Source: Sphingobium yanoikuyae (GTDB taxonomy: Bacteria > Pseudomonadota > Alphaproteobacteria > Sphingomonadales > Sphingomonadaceae). From it: a stretch of DNA of 64,000 nucleotides. The first letter of the stretch is position 1, and every line of letters starts with the position of its first letter. Location: contig NZ_CP139979.1 in NCBI RefSeq assembly GCF_034424525.1, positions 3,993,001-4,057,000 of the forward strand. The letters are read 5' to 3'. Of this stretch, positions 1 through 8,111 are shown one piece after another. Position numbers and translations under genes: made by a program. Below the pieces are notes generated by a model. It made no database searches. It was not told the DNA's origin and saw nothing but the letters and a program-made list of their open reading frames with translations.

Positions 1-23
1 GCGGCGGCACGGCCATGGTCAGA

Positions 24-422
24 TCAGGCGGGCGGTCCGCGTAAAGGGGGACGCAGATGGCTGATGCGCACAAGCGCGGGCGGCCGCACCGGCGCAAAGC
101 CGAGCAGCAGTACGAAGGCGATCGCCAGCGCCAGGATCAGCGGATCGGCGCCGCCGAGCGAGGCCATCGAGAGCGCGCCATAGGGACATGTGCGCTTGGC
201 CGCGTCGGCCGGCTGATGATCGGGATCGGCCTGCAAGGGCACGATCAGTTGCGAGGCGGTGCTGCCGATCGCGGCGTCATGGCAGAACTGGATGACCAGG
301 GTGCGCTGTTGCTGCGCCAGCATGAAGCCGCCGGGCAGCAAGGCCTTCATGCACAGCGCCAGCAGGACAAGCGCCAGCGCTTGCCCCCGATGCTGCTGAA
401 GATAGGCGCGCAGGCTCCCCAT
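24..422 (-). CDS. DUF2946-like small membrane protein
   Basis: This is a 132-residue protein with an N-terminal hydrophobic segment (about residues 13-35) and a second hydrophobic stretch near residues 92-112. Between them is a short loop with two separated cysteines (in FCHDAA and TCPYGA). That arrangement resembles DUF2946-type proteins, which are often encoded near copper or TonB-related genes; their function is not established. The ATG at 422 is the only good start. It is the last gene before the left window edge, so its operon partners cannot be seen. The family assignment rests on overall pattern, not on a diagnostic catalytic motif. Confidence 0.6.
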   Translation of the reverse strand: MGSLRAYLQQHRGQALALVLLALCMKALLPGGFMLAQQQRTLVIQFCHDAAIGSTASQLIVPLQADPDHQPADAAKRTCPYGALSMASLGGADPLILALAIAFVLLLGFAPVRPPALVRISHLRPPLRGPPA

Positions 423-501
423 GGGGACGGCCTAGCCCGGCCCCCGCCCGCTGTCACCAAGACAAAAGGTCGCAGGGTTCGGGCCGGCAGCGGCACCCAA
501 G

Positions 502-524
502 AAAAAGGGGCGGTCGCCCGCCCC
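502..524 (-). terminator. Rho-independent terminator of the APC permease gene
   Basis: A 7-bp GGGGCGG/CCGCCCC stem with a 4-base loop (507-524) is followed, reading on the minus strand, by a run of five T (complement of A at 502-506). It lies 26 bases beyond the permease stop codon and reads in the right direction for it. Confidence 0.8.
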
Positions 525-549
525 TTCCTTCCATCGATCGTCAGGCCGA

Positions 550-2112
550 TCAGGCGTCCTGGCCGCCCGGCGTGTGCGCGCCCGGCAGCGGCGGCACCGG
601 CTGGGGCGGGATGCCCGCGCCAGCCTCCGCCACATCGACAATCCCGCGGCCGACATGGCTGCGGCTGCGGCTATAGGCGAAATAGACGATCAGGCCGAGC
701 GTCGCCCAGCCGACGAACATCAGCTTGGTTTCGACGCCCAGGCTCCAGAAGAGATAGGCGCAGCCGGCGATCGCGATCGGCGCGGTGACGTAGATGGCCG
801 GGGTGCGGAACGGACGCTTGCGGTCCGCATCGGTCTTGCGCAGGCGCATCACCGCGATCGACACGGCGGCGAAGGCGAACAGCGTGCCCGAGTTGGAGAT
901 GTCCGCCAGGATGCCGACCGGGAAGAAGGCGGCGAACAGCGCCACGAAGATGCCGGTCAGGATGGTGATGACGTGCGGCGTCTTGTAGGTCGGATGCACC
1001 TTCGAGAAGAGTTCCGGCAGCAAGCCGTCGCGGCTCATGACGAAGAAGATGCGGGTCTGGCCGAACATCATCATCAGGATGACCGAAGGCAAAGCCAGGC
1101 CGGCGGCGAGGCCGAGCAGGTTGCCGATCTGGGGCCAGCCGATTTCACGCAGGGTCCAGGCCAGCGCTTCCTTCGAGCAGGTGACGGCTTCGGTGCCGGC
1201 AGCGGCCAGCGCGGCGCACTGCTGCGACAAAGCGGTCGAGCCGGGAGCCAGCACTTCGCCGGCCGGGCCATAGACCGGCTGCGCACCGACGGTGCCGATC
1301 ACGCCGGCGGCCACCAGCATGTAGAAGATGGTGCAGATGGCGAGCGAGCCAATGAGGCCGATCGGCATGTTGCGCTGCGGATTCTTGGTTTCCTCCGCTG
1401 CGGTCGAAACCGCGTCGAAGCCGACATAGGCGAAGAAGATCGAGGCGGCAGCGGCCGACACGCCCGAGAAGCCGAGCGGCATGAACGGGGTGAAGCCCTT
1501 CATGTTCATGACCGGCACCGACAGGACGATGAACAGGGTCAGCGCCGACACCTTGATCGCGACCAGCACCGCGTTGACGGTGGCGCTTTCCTTGGTGCCG
1601 ATGACCAGCAGCCAGGTGACGAGCGACGCGATCAGCATCGCCGGCAGGTTGACCATGCCGCCATCGAACGGCCCGCGCGTCAGCAGATCGGGTATGTCGA
1701 GATGGAAGGTATGTTCAATGAGGCCGACCACATAGCCGGACCAGCCCACCGACACGGCGCCGGCAGCGACCGCATATTCGAGGATCAGCGCCCAGCCGAC
1801 CATCCAGGCGATGAGTTCGCCCATCACGGCGTAGCTATAGGTATAGGCCGAACCCGAGACCGGGACCATCGCCGCCATTTCGGCATAGCAGAGCGCGGCG
1901 ACCGCGCAGACGAAGCCGGCAATGACGAAGGAGAGCATCATGCCCGGCCCCGCCTTTTGCGCGGCTTCGGCCGTCAGCACGAAAATGCCGGTGCCGATGA
2001 CGGCGCCGATGCCCAGCATGGTGAGTTGGAATGCGCCCAGTGAGCGATGCAGTGATTTTTTCTCTGCCGTCGCCAATATGGCGTCGAGAGGCTTAACGCG
2101 CCCGAAAATCAT
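550..2112 (-). CDS. APC-superfamily amino acid permease
   Basis: This is a 520-residue inner-membrane permease with about 12 hydrophobic segments. The first helix carries the APC signature GIGAVIGTGIFV, where backbone groups bind the substrate amine and carboxyl, followed by the typical helix with CYAEMAAMVPVSGSAYTY. Length and layout match the cationic amino acid transporter (YhdG/CAT) branch; the actual amino acid cannot be told. A TTG three bases further upstream (2115) would add one residue, but the ATG at 2112 has an AAAGGG Shine-Dalgarno 8 bases upstream and is preferred. It is monocistronic, divergent from pgeF, and ends in a clear terminator. Confidence 0.85.
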   Translation of the reverse strand: MIFGRVKPLDAILATAEKKSLHRSLGAFQLTMLGIGAVIGTGIFVLTAEAAQKAGPGMMLSFVIAGFVCAVAALCYAEMAAMVPVSGSAYTYSYAVMGELIAWMVGWALILEYAVAAGAVSVGWSGYVVGLIEHTFHLDIPDLLTRGPFDGGMVNLPAMLIASLVTWLLVIGTKESATVNAVLVAIKVSALTLFIVLSVPVMNMKGFTPFMPLGFSGVSAAAASIFFAYVGFDAVSTAAEETKNPQRNMPIGLIGSLAICTIFYMLVAAGVIGTVGAQPVYGPAGEVLAPGSTALSQQCAALAAAGTEAVTCSKEALAWTLREIGWPQIGNLLGLAAGLALPSVILMMMFGQTRIFFVMSRDGLLPELFSKVHPTYKTPHVITILTGIFVALFAAFFPVGILADISNSGTLFAFAAVSIAVMRLRKTDADRKRPFRTPAIYVTAPIAIAGCAYLFWSLGVETKLMFVGWATLGLIVYFAYSRSRSHVGRGIVDVAEAGAGIPPQPVPPLPGAHTPGGQDA

Positions 2113-2205
2113 CAATGAAACCCTTTATTGGAGTCTTCTGCCCGGGCGACGCGTTAGCCGCCCCCCCTTTTCTGTGGGACGGGAGACTATCGCCTAATCC
2201 GCCAT

Positions 2206-2222
2206 GCGCAAGTATGTTGCGC
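2206..2222. promoter_or_regulatory. Inverted repeat between the APC permease and pgeF
   Basis: Perfect 6-bp arms GCGCAA/TTGCGC flank a 5-base spacer in the 149-base divergent gap. The position suits an operator acting on one or both genes. No cognate regulator is encoded next to it and the role is only inferred. Confidence 0.35.
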
Positions 2223-2264
2223 TTCTGAGACATGCTTCTTCACTGAACGCGCGAAGGAAATTTT

Positions 2265-3026
2265 ATGATCGAGTTGCTGCGGGCGCCCGCGCTGGGCGAT
2301 GTCCCGCATGGCTTTGCCGGACGACAGGGGGGCGTATCGACCGGGGTGTGCGCCGGTTTGAATGTCGGGCTGGGGTCGGAGGATGACCGGCTGGCGATCC
2401 TGCGCAACCGCGATCTGGCGCGTGACGCGCTGCTGCCCGGCGCCACGCTGGTGACGGTGCGACAGGTCCATTCGCCCGATGTCGTGACCGTGACCGCGCC
2501 GATCGCCGAGGATGAACGGCCCGAGGCGGATGCGATGGTCACCCGCACGCCGGGGCTGATCCTGGGCATATTGACCGCCGACTGCGTGCCGGTGCTGTTC
2601 GCCGACAAGGAAGCCGGCGTGATCGGAGCGGCCCATGCCGGCTGGAAGGGCGCGATCAGCGGCGTCACCGACCGGACGATCGCGGCGATGGAGACGCTGG
2701 GCGCGACGCGCGCGGGCATTGCCTGCGCCATCGGCCCCTGCATCGGGCGTGCTTCCTACGAGGTGACTTTGGACTTTGCCGAACGGTTCGAGCGGGACGA
2801 CGCGGACAATGCGCGATTCTTCAGCGCCGGGCGGCCCGGCCACTGCCAGTTCGACATCGCCGCCTATGTCGCGTCGCGGCTGCAGGCGGCGGGGATCGGG
2901 CGGATCAGCCTGCTGGACGAGGACACCTATAGCCAGGCCGATCGCTTCTTCAGCTATCGCCGGTCCTGCCATGCGCAGGAAGGTGATTATGGCCGGCAGA
3001 TATCGATGATCGCCCTGCCCGGCTGA
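2265..3026 (+). CDS. pgeF: Peptidoglycan editing factor PgeF (YfiH/laccase-domain family)
   Basis: This 253-residue protein carries the full set of YfiH family motifs: VRQVHS near residue 66, LTADCVPVLF near residue 104, AAHAGWKGA near residue 124 and IGPCIG near residue 152. The conserved His and Cys residues form the metal-type active site. In E. coli the family hydrolyses misincorporated L-Ser from UDP-MurNAc peptide precursors; older labels such as multicopper oxidase or laccase come from in vitro activity. The length is typical and there is no signal peptide, consistent with a cytoplasmic enzyme. The ATG at 2265 has an AAGGA site 6-7 bases upstream. Confidence 0.93.
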   Translation: MIELLRAPALGDVPHGFAGRQGGVSTGVCAGLNVGLGSEDDRLAILRNRDLARDALLPGATLVTVRQVHSPDVVTVTAPIAEDERPEADAMVTRTPGLILGILTADCVPVLFADKEAGVIGAAHAGWKGAISGVTDRTIAAMETLGATRAGIACAIGPCIGRASYEVTLDFAERFERDDADNARFFSAGRPGHCQFDIAAYVASRLQAAGIGRISLLDEDTYSQADRFFSYRRSCHAQEGDYGRQISMIALPG

Positions 3027-3070
3027 GGGGCTTCAAAAGCCGGGCAGAGTAGCGCATGAGAGGGGCTGAC

Positions 3071-3856
3071 ATGACCAGTTCTTCCCAGACCCTGCCGGAC
3101 GTCGGCGATGGCAGCCGCCTTTATCAGCAACTCGCCCGGCGGTTGCTCGCGGACCTGGCGGGTGGCCGCTATGCCGTGGGCGACCGGCTGCCGCCCGAGC
3201 GCGAGCTGGCGATCGAGCATGATGTCAGCCGCCCGACCGTGCGCGAAGCGATCATCGCGCTGGAGGTGCAGGGACTGGTCGAGGTGCGGGTCGGATCGGG
3301 CGCCTATGTGGTGCGGATTCCCGGCACCGATCGCCAGGCGGCCGAGGCGCCGCGGTTCAGCATCACCGCCTTCGAACTGATGGAAGCGCGACTGGCGATC
3401 GAGGGCGAGGCAGCGGCGCTGGCGGCACTGCATGCCCGACCGGACGAGCTGGACGAACTGGACCGGCTGGTCGAACAGATCGCCAGCGAGAATCTGCGCG
3501 ATGGCGATGCCTATGCCGTCGACCAGCAATTCCACATGCTGATCGCGCAGGCGACCCGCAACGCGGCGCTGGTCGACAGTGTCGCGCGGCTGTGGGAAAT
3601 GCGGGCGAGCGCGCCGGAATCGCGGCTGCTGCTCGCCAAGGCCCGTGCCGCCAAGGTGACGCCGGTTGTCGAGGAGCATCGCGTCATCGCCCAGGCGATC
3701 CGGGCGCGTGATCCGGCGGCGGCGCGCGCGGCGATGCGCGGCCATCTGGCGGCGGTGATCGACCATCTGCTGTTCGCGACCGAGGAGGCCGCCGTCGAGG
3801 AAGCGCGCAAGGCGGCGCAATCGACCCGCGCCCGCTTCGCCCCCGGCGCGGACTGA
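3071..3856 (+). CDS. GntR-family (FCD) regulator, UxuR/ExuR-like
   Basis: A winged helix-turn-helix occupies about residues 12-78 (LPPERELA, then VSRPTVREAI, then GLVEVRVGSGAYV), followed by an all-helical FCD effector domain. The FCD domain keeps the pattern FELMEARLAIE..AALAALHA..QFHMLIAQATRN that is close to UxuR/ExuR, the hexuronate-responsive regulators. ATG 3071 is preferred over ATG 3056 because GAGAGGGG at 3058-3065 lies correctly in front of it. It sits between pgeF and the PQQ dehydrogenase operon, so it may control either that operon or a distant uronate regulon. Effector and targets are not known. Confidence 0.8.
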   Translation: MTSSSQTLPDVGDGSRLYQQLARRLLADLAGGRYAVGDRLPPERELAIEHDVSRPTVREAIIALEVQGLVEVRVGSGAYVVRIPGTDRQAAEAPRFSITAFELMEARLAIEGEAAALAALHARPDELDELDRLVEQIASENLRDGDAYAVDQQFHMLIAQATRNAALVDSVARLWEMRASAPESRLLLAKARAAKVTPVVEEHRVIAQAIRARDPAAARAAMRGHLAAVIDHLLFATEEAAVEEARKAAQSTRARFAPGAD

Positions 3857-3958
3857 TCCCGACAGGGCAAAATTGACAGCGATGATGACAGCACCGGGGC
3901 GATGCCCGCGGGCGATGGCCTGCGCCTGCTTGACCGGCTGAGCGACAAAAACTAAACA

Positions 3959-3976
3959 CCTGTTCAGTCAAACAGG
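3959..3976. promoter_or_regulatory. Inverted repeat upstream of the PQQ dehydrogenase operon
   Basis: CCTGTT and AACAGG (perfect 6-bp arms) are separated by 6 bases, 35 bases upstream of the dehydrogenase start. This is the only symmetric element in the 154-base gap after the GntR gene, so it is a candidate operator for the operon. Binding by the adjacent regulator is speculative. Confidence 0.4.
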
Positions 3977-4010
3977 CATCGCGGCAAGCGGGCAGGACGG
4001 GAGAGAGCGG

Positions 4011-6098
4011 ATGCGGGGGACGCGCGGGCTGTTTCTGGTGCGGACGGTGGCGGGACTGGCGCTGGCGGCGTCGGCCGCCGGACTGGTGGCGCAGCAGGCG
4101 GCGCAGACCGGCACGGGGGCTGACTGGCCGGGCGTGGGCGGCAGCGCCGACGAGAGCGGCTATAGCCAGCTGAGCGCGATCAACACCGCCAATATCCGCA
4201 AGCTGGGCCTGGCCTGGTCGCTCGACCTGGAGGGCGAGGTATCGCTGGAGGCGACCCCGCTGGCGGTGAACGGCATCCTCTATTTCAGCGGCAGCTATGG
4301 CGCGGTCTATGCCGTCGACGGGGCGAGCGGCAGGCTGATCTGGAAATATGATCCGGAAATCTGGAAGGTCAATCCGACCCGGCAGGCGATGGGCATGGGG
4401 GTCAATCGCGGTGTCGCTTACGACAATGGCCGCATCTTCATCGGCGTGCTCGACGGCCGGCTGATTGCGCTGGATGCCAGGACCGGCGCGGTCGCCTGGA
4501 GCGTCAACACGCTGCCGCCCGGCACGATGCACAGCCTGACCGGCGCGCCGCGCACCTTCAACGGCAAGGTCATCATCGGCAATGGCGGCGCCGACATCGG
4601 CCAGCGCGGCTTCGTCACCGCCTATGACCAGAAGACCGGGGCGCAGGTCTGGCGTTTCTGGACGGTGCCGGGCAGCCCGGAGCAGAATGCCGGCGACCCG
4701 GTGATGGAAATGGCGGCCAAGAGCTGGAACGGTTCCTACTGGAAGACCGGCACCGGCGGCACGGTGTGGAACGGCATGACCTTCGATTCGGAGCTCAACC
4801 GCATCTATCTGGGCGTCGGCAATGCCGGCCCTTATGATCCGGAGAAGCGCAGTCCGGGCGGCGGCGACAATCTGTTCGTCGCCTCGATCGTCGCGCTGGA
4901 CGCCGATAGCGGCCAATATATCTGGCATTATCAGCAGAACCCCCGCGAAAGCTGGGATTACAAGGCGACGGCCAACATGATCGCCGCGACGGTGACGATC
5001 GACGGCCGGCCGCGCAAAGTGCTGATGCAGCAGCCGACCAACGGCTTCTTCTATGTGCTGGACCGCGAGACCGGAAAACTCATCTCGGCCGAGAAGGTCG
5101 GCAAGGTGAGCTGGGCCAGCCATATCGACATGGCCACGGGACGCCCGGTGGAAACCGCCAACGTCCATTATCAGGAGGGGCCGGTCGACATCTATCCCAG
5201 CACATTGGGCAGCCATAACTGGCAGGCGATGAGCTACAGCCCGCAGACGGGTCTGGCCTATATCCCCTATATGCAGGCCGGCGCCCGCTACGCGAAGGCG
5301 GACAAGGGGTTCCTGGCCAGCATCACCGGGGCCAGCGCCAGCTTCATCACGCAAAAGCGCGACAAGGACGACCTCACCGGCGCGCTGCTCGCCTGGGATC
5401 CGGTAGCGCAGAAGGCGCGCTGGCGCATGGCACGGCCCCATCTGTGGAATGGCGGGACGCTGGCGACGGCGGGCGGGCTGGTGTTCCAGGGCACCGCCGA
5501 CGGCTATGTCCGCGCGCATGATGCGGCGAGCGGCAAGGAAATGTGGCGCTTCAATGCGGGGCTGGGGATCATCGGTGCGCCGATGAGCTATGCCATCGGC
5601 GACACCCAATATGTGTCGCTGCTGGTCGGCTGGGGCGGCACCACGGCGGCGGCCAGCGAGATATTGAATGTCGGCTGGAAATATGGCGCCCAGCCCCGCC
5701 GCCTGCTGAGCTTCGCGATCGGCGGCAAGGCGCGGTTGGCGCCATCGCCACCGCGCGACATGGCGATCCATGCGCTCGACGATCCCAGCATCGTGCTGGA
5801 CGAAAAGGCGGTGGCGGCCGGCAAGGAGATGGGCTTCATCTGCGGCGCCTGTCACGGCATGGCGTTCAAGGGGGCCGGCGCACCGGGACCGGACCTGCGC
5901 GAATCCGCCCTGTCGCTGTCGGAGGAGAATTTCTACCAGGTGGTGCAGGAAGGCGCGCTGGCCGAACGGGGCATGCCGCGCTTCCCGCTGGGCAAGGCGC
6001 AGATCCACAATATCTGGTCCTATCTGCGCGCCACCGCGCGCGAGGCGCTGGGCACGCGCAAGCCCGACACCGACACAGCGACGGCGGCGCGCTTCTGA
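4011..6098 (+). CDS. PQQ-dependent alcohol dehydrogenase with C-terminal cytochrome c domain
   Basis: This is a 695-residue periplasmic quinohemoprotein. It has an N-terminal signal-like helix (residues 8-28), an eight-bladed propeller with repeated tryptophan-docking motifs (for example GAVYAVDGASGRLIWKY), and the WDYKA segment whose Asp corresponds to the catalytic base of methanol/ethanol dehydrogenases. A cytochrome c domain follows with heme site CGACH at residues 611-615. It would oxidise an alcohol and pass electrons through heme. Unusually, the vicinal Cys-Cys pair normally found before VNRGV is replaced by MGMG; the only cysteines are in the heme motif. It is first in an operon with a molybdenum hydroxylase, suggesting stepwise alcohol to aldehyde to acid oxidation. 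The substrate is unknown. Confidence 0.88.
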   Translation: MRGTRGLFLVRTVAGLALAASAAGLVAQQAAQTGTGADWPGVGGSADESGYSQLSAINTANIRKLGLAWSLDLEGEVSLEATPLAVNGILYFSGSYGAVYAVDGASGRLIWKYDPEIWKVNPTRQAMGMGVNRGVAYDNGRIFIGVLDGRLIALDARTGAVAWSVNTLPPGTMHSLTGAPRTFNGKVIIGNGGADIGQRGFVTAYDQKTGAQVWRFWTVPGSPEQNAGDPVMEMAAKSWNGSYWKTGTGGTVWNGMTFDSELNRIYLGVGNAGPYDPEKRSPGGGDNLFVASIVALDADSGQYIWHYQQNPRESWDYKATANMIAATVTIDGRPRKVLMQQPTNGFFYVLDRETGKLISAEKVGKVSWASHIDMATGRPVETANVHYQEGPVDIYPSTLGSHNWQAMSYSPQTGLAYIPYMQAGARYAKADKGFLASITGASASFITQKRDKDDLTGALLAWDPVAQKARWRMARPHLWNGGTLATAGGLVFQGTADGYVRAHDAASGKEMWRFNAGLGIIGAPMSYAIGDTQYVSLLVGWGGTTAAASEILNVGWKYGAQPRRLLSFAIGGKARLAPSPPRDMAIHALDDPSIVLDEKAVAAGKEMGFICGACHGMAFKGAGAPGPDLRESALSLSEENFYQVVQEGALAERGMPRFPLGKAQIHNIWSYLRATAREALGTRKPDTDTATAARF

Positions 6099-6769
6099 TG
6101 CGGATGACCGGCGAGGAGCGGATCGCCGCGCCGCGCGACGCGGTATGGCAGGCGCTCAATGATCCGGCGGTGCTGCGCCAGTGCATTCCCGGCTGCCAGT
6201 CGCTGGAACGCGACGGCGAGGACCGGCTGCGGGCCGAGATCGCGGTCAAGATAGGCCCGATCGGCGCGCGCTTTGCCGGCACCGTCACCCTGTCGGAGAT
6301 CGACGCCCCCAATGGCTATCGCATCAGCGGCGAGGGCCAGGGCGGCACGGTGGGGCATGCGAGGGGCGGCGCGAAGGTGACGCTGGCCGCCGATGGCGCC
6401 CAAACGCGCCTGTCCTATGCGGTGGAGGCCGAGGTCGGCGGCCGGCTGGCGCAACTGGGCGGGCCGATCATCGACGCCACGGCAAAGCAGCTTGCGGGGC
6501 AATTCTTCCGCAACTTCAACGCGGTGGTCAGCGGCGGCACCGTGCCGGCGGAGGATGGTCCGGTCGCGGCGGTGCCAGCGCCGGTGCAGGCTCCGCCATC
6601 GGCGGGCGGCCATCCCTGGGGCTGGATCATCGCGCTTTTGCTGGCGCTGGCGACCGGGGTGCTGCTGGAGCGCAGCGGCGTGGCGGGCACCGGCATGGTG
6701 GCGATCGGCCTGTTGCTGGCGGTGACGGCGCTGGCCGGGTTCGAGGCCGGGCGCAGGGGGCGGCGATGA
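6098..6769 (+). CDS. CoxG-like SRPBCC protein with C-terminal membrane anchor
   Basis: This 223-residue protein starts at ATG 6098, overlapping the dehydrogenase stop as TGATG. Residues 1-150 form an SRPBCC fold of the CoxG type (MTGEERIAAPRDAVWQALND; CIPGCQSLERDG). A Pro/Ala linker and two hydrophobic segments near residues 173-190 and 198-215 follow. CoxG proteins accompany CO-dehydrogenase-like molybdenum hydroxylases and recruit or anchor the enzyme to the inner membrane. Its place directly before the three hydroxylase subunits supports that role. Confidence 0.85.
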   Translation: MRMTGEERIAAPRDAVWQALNDPAVLRQCIPGCQSLERDGEDRLRAEIAVKIGPIGARFAGTVTLSEIDAPNGYRISGEGQGGTVGHARGGAKVTLAADGAQTRLSYAVEAEVGGRLAQLGGPIIDATAKQLAGQFFRNFNAVVSGGTVPAEDGPVAAVPAPVQAPPSAGGHPWGWIIALLLALATGVLLERSGVAGTGMVAIGLLLAVTALAGFEAGRRGRR

Positions 6770-7635
6770 AGCCCGCGCCGTTCGACTATGTCCGCGCCAC
6801 CAGCATCGACCATAGCTGCGCCCTGCTGGCCGAGGCCGGCGGCGGCGCGCAATTGCTGGCGGGCGGCCAGACGCTGATGCCGTTGCTGGCGCTGCGCATG
6901 AGCCAGCCCTTCATCCTGATCGACATCGGCCATCTGCCCGAATTGCAGGGCGTCGCCCCCCATGCCGGCGGCCTGCGGATCGGCGCGGCGACACGGCAGG
7001 CCGATGCGCTGGCCAATCCGCTGCTGGCGCGGGCCTTGCCCGTCTTCGTCACGGCGCTCGCCCATGTCGGCCATCACCAGACCCGCAATCGCGGGACGAT
7101 TGGCGGGTCGATCGCGCTGGGTGAACCGGCGGCCGAGATGCCGGCGACGGCGGTGGCGCTGGGGGCCTCCATGACCCTGCGGTCGGTGCGCGGCGCGCGG
7201 ACCATGGCCGCCGACGACCTCTATCTTGGTCCCTATGCGACCGCGATCGCGCCCGACGAGATGCTGGTGGCGATCGATTATCCCGCCTGGCCGGCGGATG
7301 CGGTGCCGCTGTTCCGTGAAGTGGCGCGGCGCCCCGGCGATTTCGCGCTGGTCGGGCTGGTCGGCGCGCTGGCGATCGCGGAAGGCCGGATCGAGCGGGC
7401 GGGCATCGCCTGGTTCGGCATGGGGCCGACACCGATGCGCGCGCGGCAGGCGGAGCAGGCGCTGGTCGGCCAGGCGATCGACCGGATCGATGTGCAGGCC
7501 ATTGCCGATCTGGCGATCGCCGACAGCGCGCCGTTTGATGACGGCCATGCCAGCGCCGCCTATCGACGCAGCGTCGGCCGGCGCATCTTTGCCAGCAGCC
7601 TGGCGCAGGCGCTCGACCGGAGGCTGGCGGCATGA
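6766..7635 (+). CDS. FAD-binding medium subunit of molybdenum hydroxylase (CoxM-like)
   Basis: This 289-residue protein starts at ATG 6766, an ATGA overlap with coxG. It shows the FAD-PCMH motifs AGGQTLMPLLALRM (residues 31-44) and TIGGSIALGEPAAEMP (residues 109-124), then a CO-dehydrogenase flavoprotein C-terminal domain. It carries electrons from the iron-sulfur subunit to the acceptor through FAD. It is the middle subunit of the heterotrimer encoded here in order medium, small, large. Confidence 0.9.
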   Translation: MKPAPFDYVRATSIDHSCALLAEAGGGAQLLAGGQTLMPLLALRMSQPFILIDIGHLPELQGVAPHAGGLRIGAATRQADALANPLLARALPVFVTALAHVGHHQTRNRGTIGGSIALGEPAAEMPATAVALGASMTLRSVRGARTMAADDLYLGPYATAIAPDEMLVAIDYPAWPADAVPLFREVARRPGDFALVGLVGALAIAEGRIERAGIAWFGMGPTPMRARQAEQALVGQAIDRIDVQAIADLAIADSAPFDDGHASAAYRRSVGRRIFASSLAQALDRRLAA

Positions 7636-8111
7636 GCGAGCATCGCATTTCGATGACGGTGAACGGCCAGCAGCATCGCGGGCTGGTCGACGGGCGGCTG
7701 ATGCTGAGCGACTGGCTGCGTGAGGCGGCGGGCTATACCGGCGTGCATGTCGGCTGCGAACAGGGGGTGTGCGGCGCCTGCACGGTGATCGTAGACGGGC
7801 GCGCAGTGCGATCCTGCCTGATGCTGGCGGTGCAGGCCGATGGATGCAGCCTGACCACGGTGGAGGGGCTGGCGGCGGCCGACGGCACGCTCCATCCGGT
7901 GCAGCAGGCGGTCAAGGATAGCCACGGCCTGCAATGCGGTTTCTGCACGCCCGGCATCGTCATGACCCTGGCCGCGCTGCGGGCCGATGGTGCCCGGCCC
8001 GACGAAGCGGCGATGACCGAGGCCATGTCCGGTCATCTGTGCCGCTGCACCGGCTATCAGGGGATACGCCGCGCGATCCGGCAACTGGCGGCGGAGGATG
8101 GCACGCCATGA
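7632..8111 (+). CDS. [2Fe-2S] small subunit of molybdenum hydroxylase (CoxS-like)
   Basis: This 159-residue protein has the two iron-sulfur clusters of the xanthine oxidase family. The plant-ferredoxin-type cluster is CEQGVCGACTV with a further Cys in RSCL. The helical-bundle cluster is CGFCTPG followed by CRCTGY. It relays electrons between molybdopterin and FAD. The start overlaps the previous stop (ATGA). All eight cluster cysteines are present. Confidence 0.93.
   Translation: MSEHRISMTVNGQQHRGLVDGRLMLSDWLREAAGYTGVHVGCEQGVCGACTVIVDGRAVRSCLMLAVQADGCSLTTVEGLAAADGTLHPVQQAVKDSHGLQCGFCTPGIVMTLAALRADGARPDEAAMTEAMSGHLCRCTGYQGIRRAIRQLAAEDGTP

Noticed and set aside
574..2043. Long open frame on the plus strand opposite the permease gene
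   Set aside because: It is antisense to a clear APC permease, is very rich in Arg, Asp, Gly and His, and has no family pattern; it is an artefact of high GC third positions.
3873..3902. TTGACA at 3873 as promoter of the PQQ operon
   Set aside because: No acceptable -10 box at 16-18 bases; the region there is GC-rich.
3684..6008. 774-codon open frame on the minus strand across the PQQ dehydrogenase
   Set aside because: The opposite strand encodes an unmistakable PQQ enzyme with heme motif and ribosome binding site; the antisense product is low-complexity.
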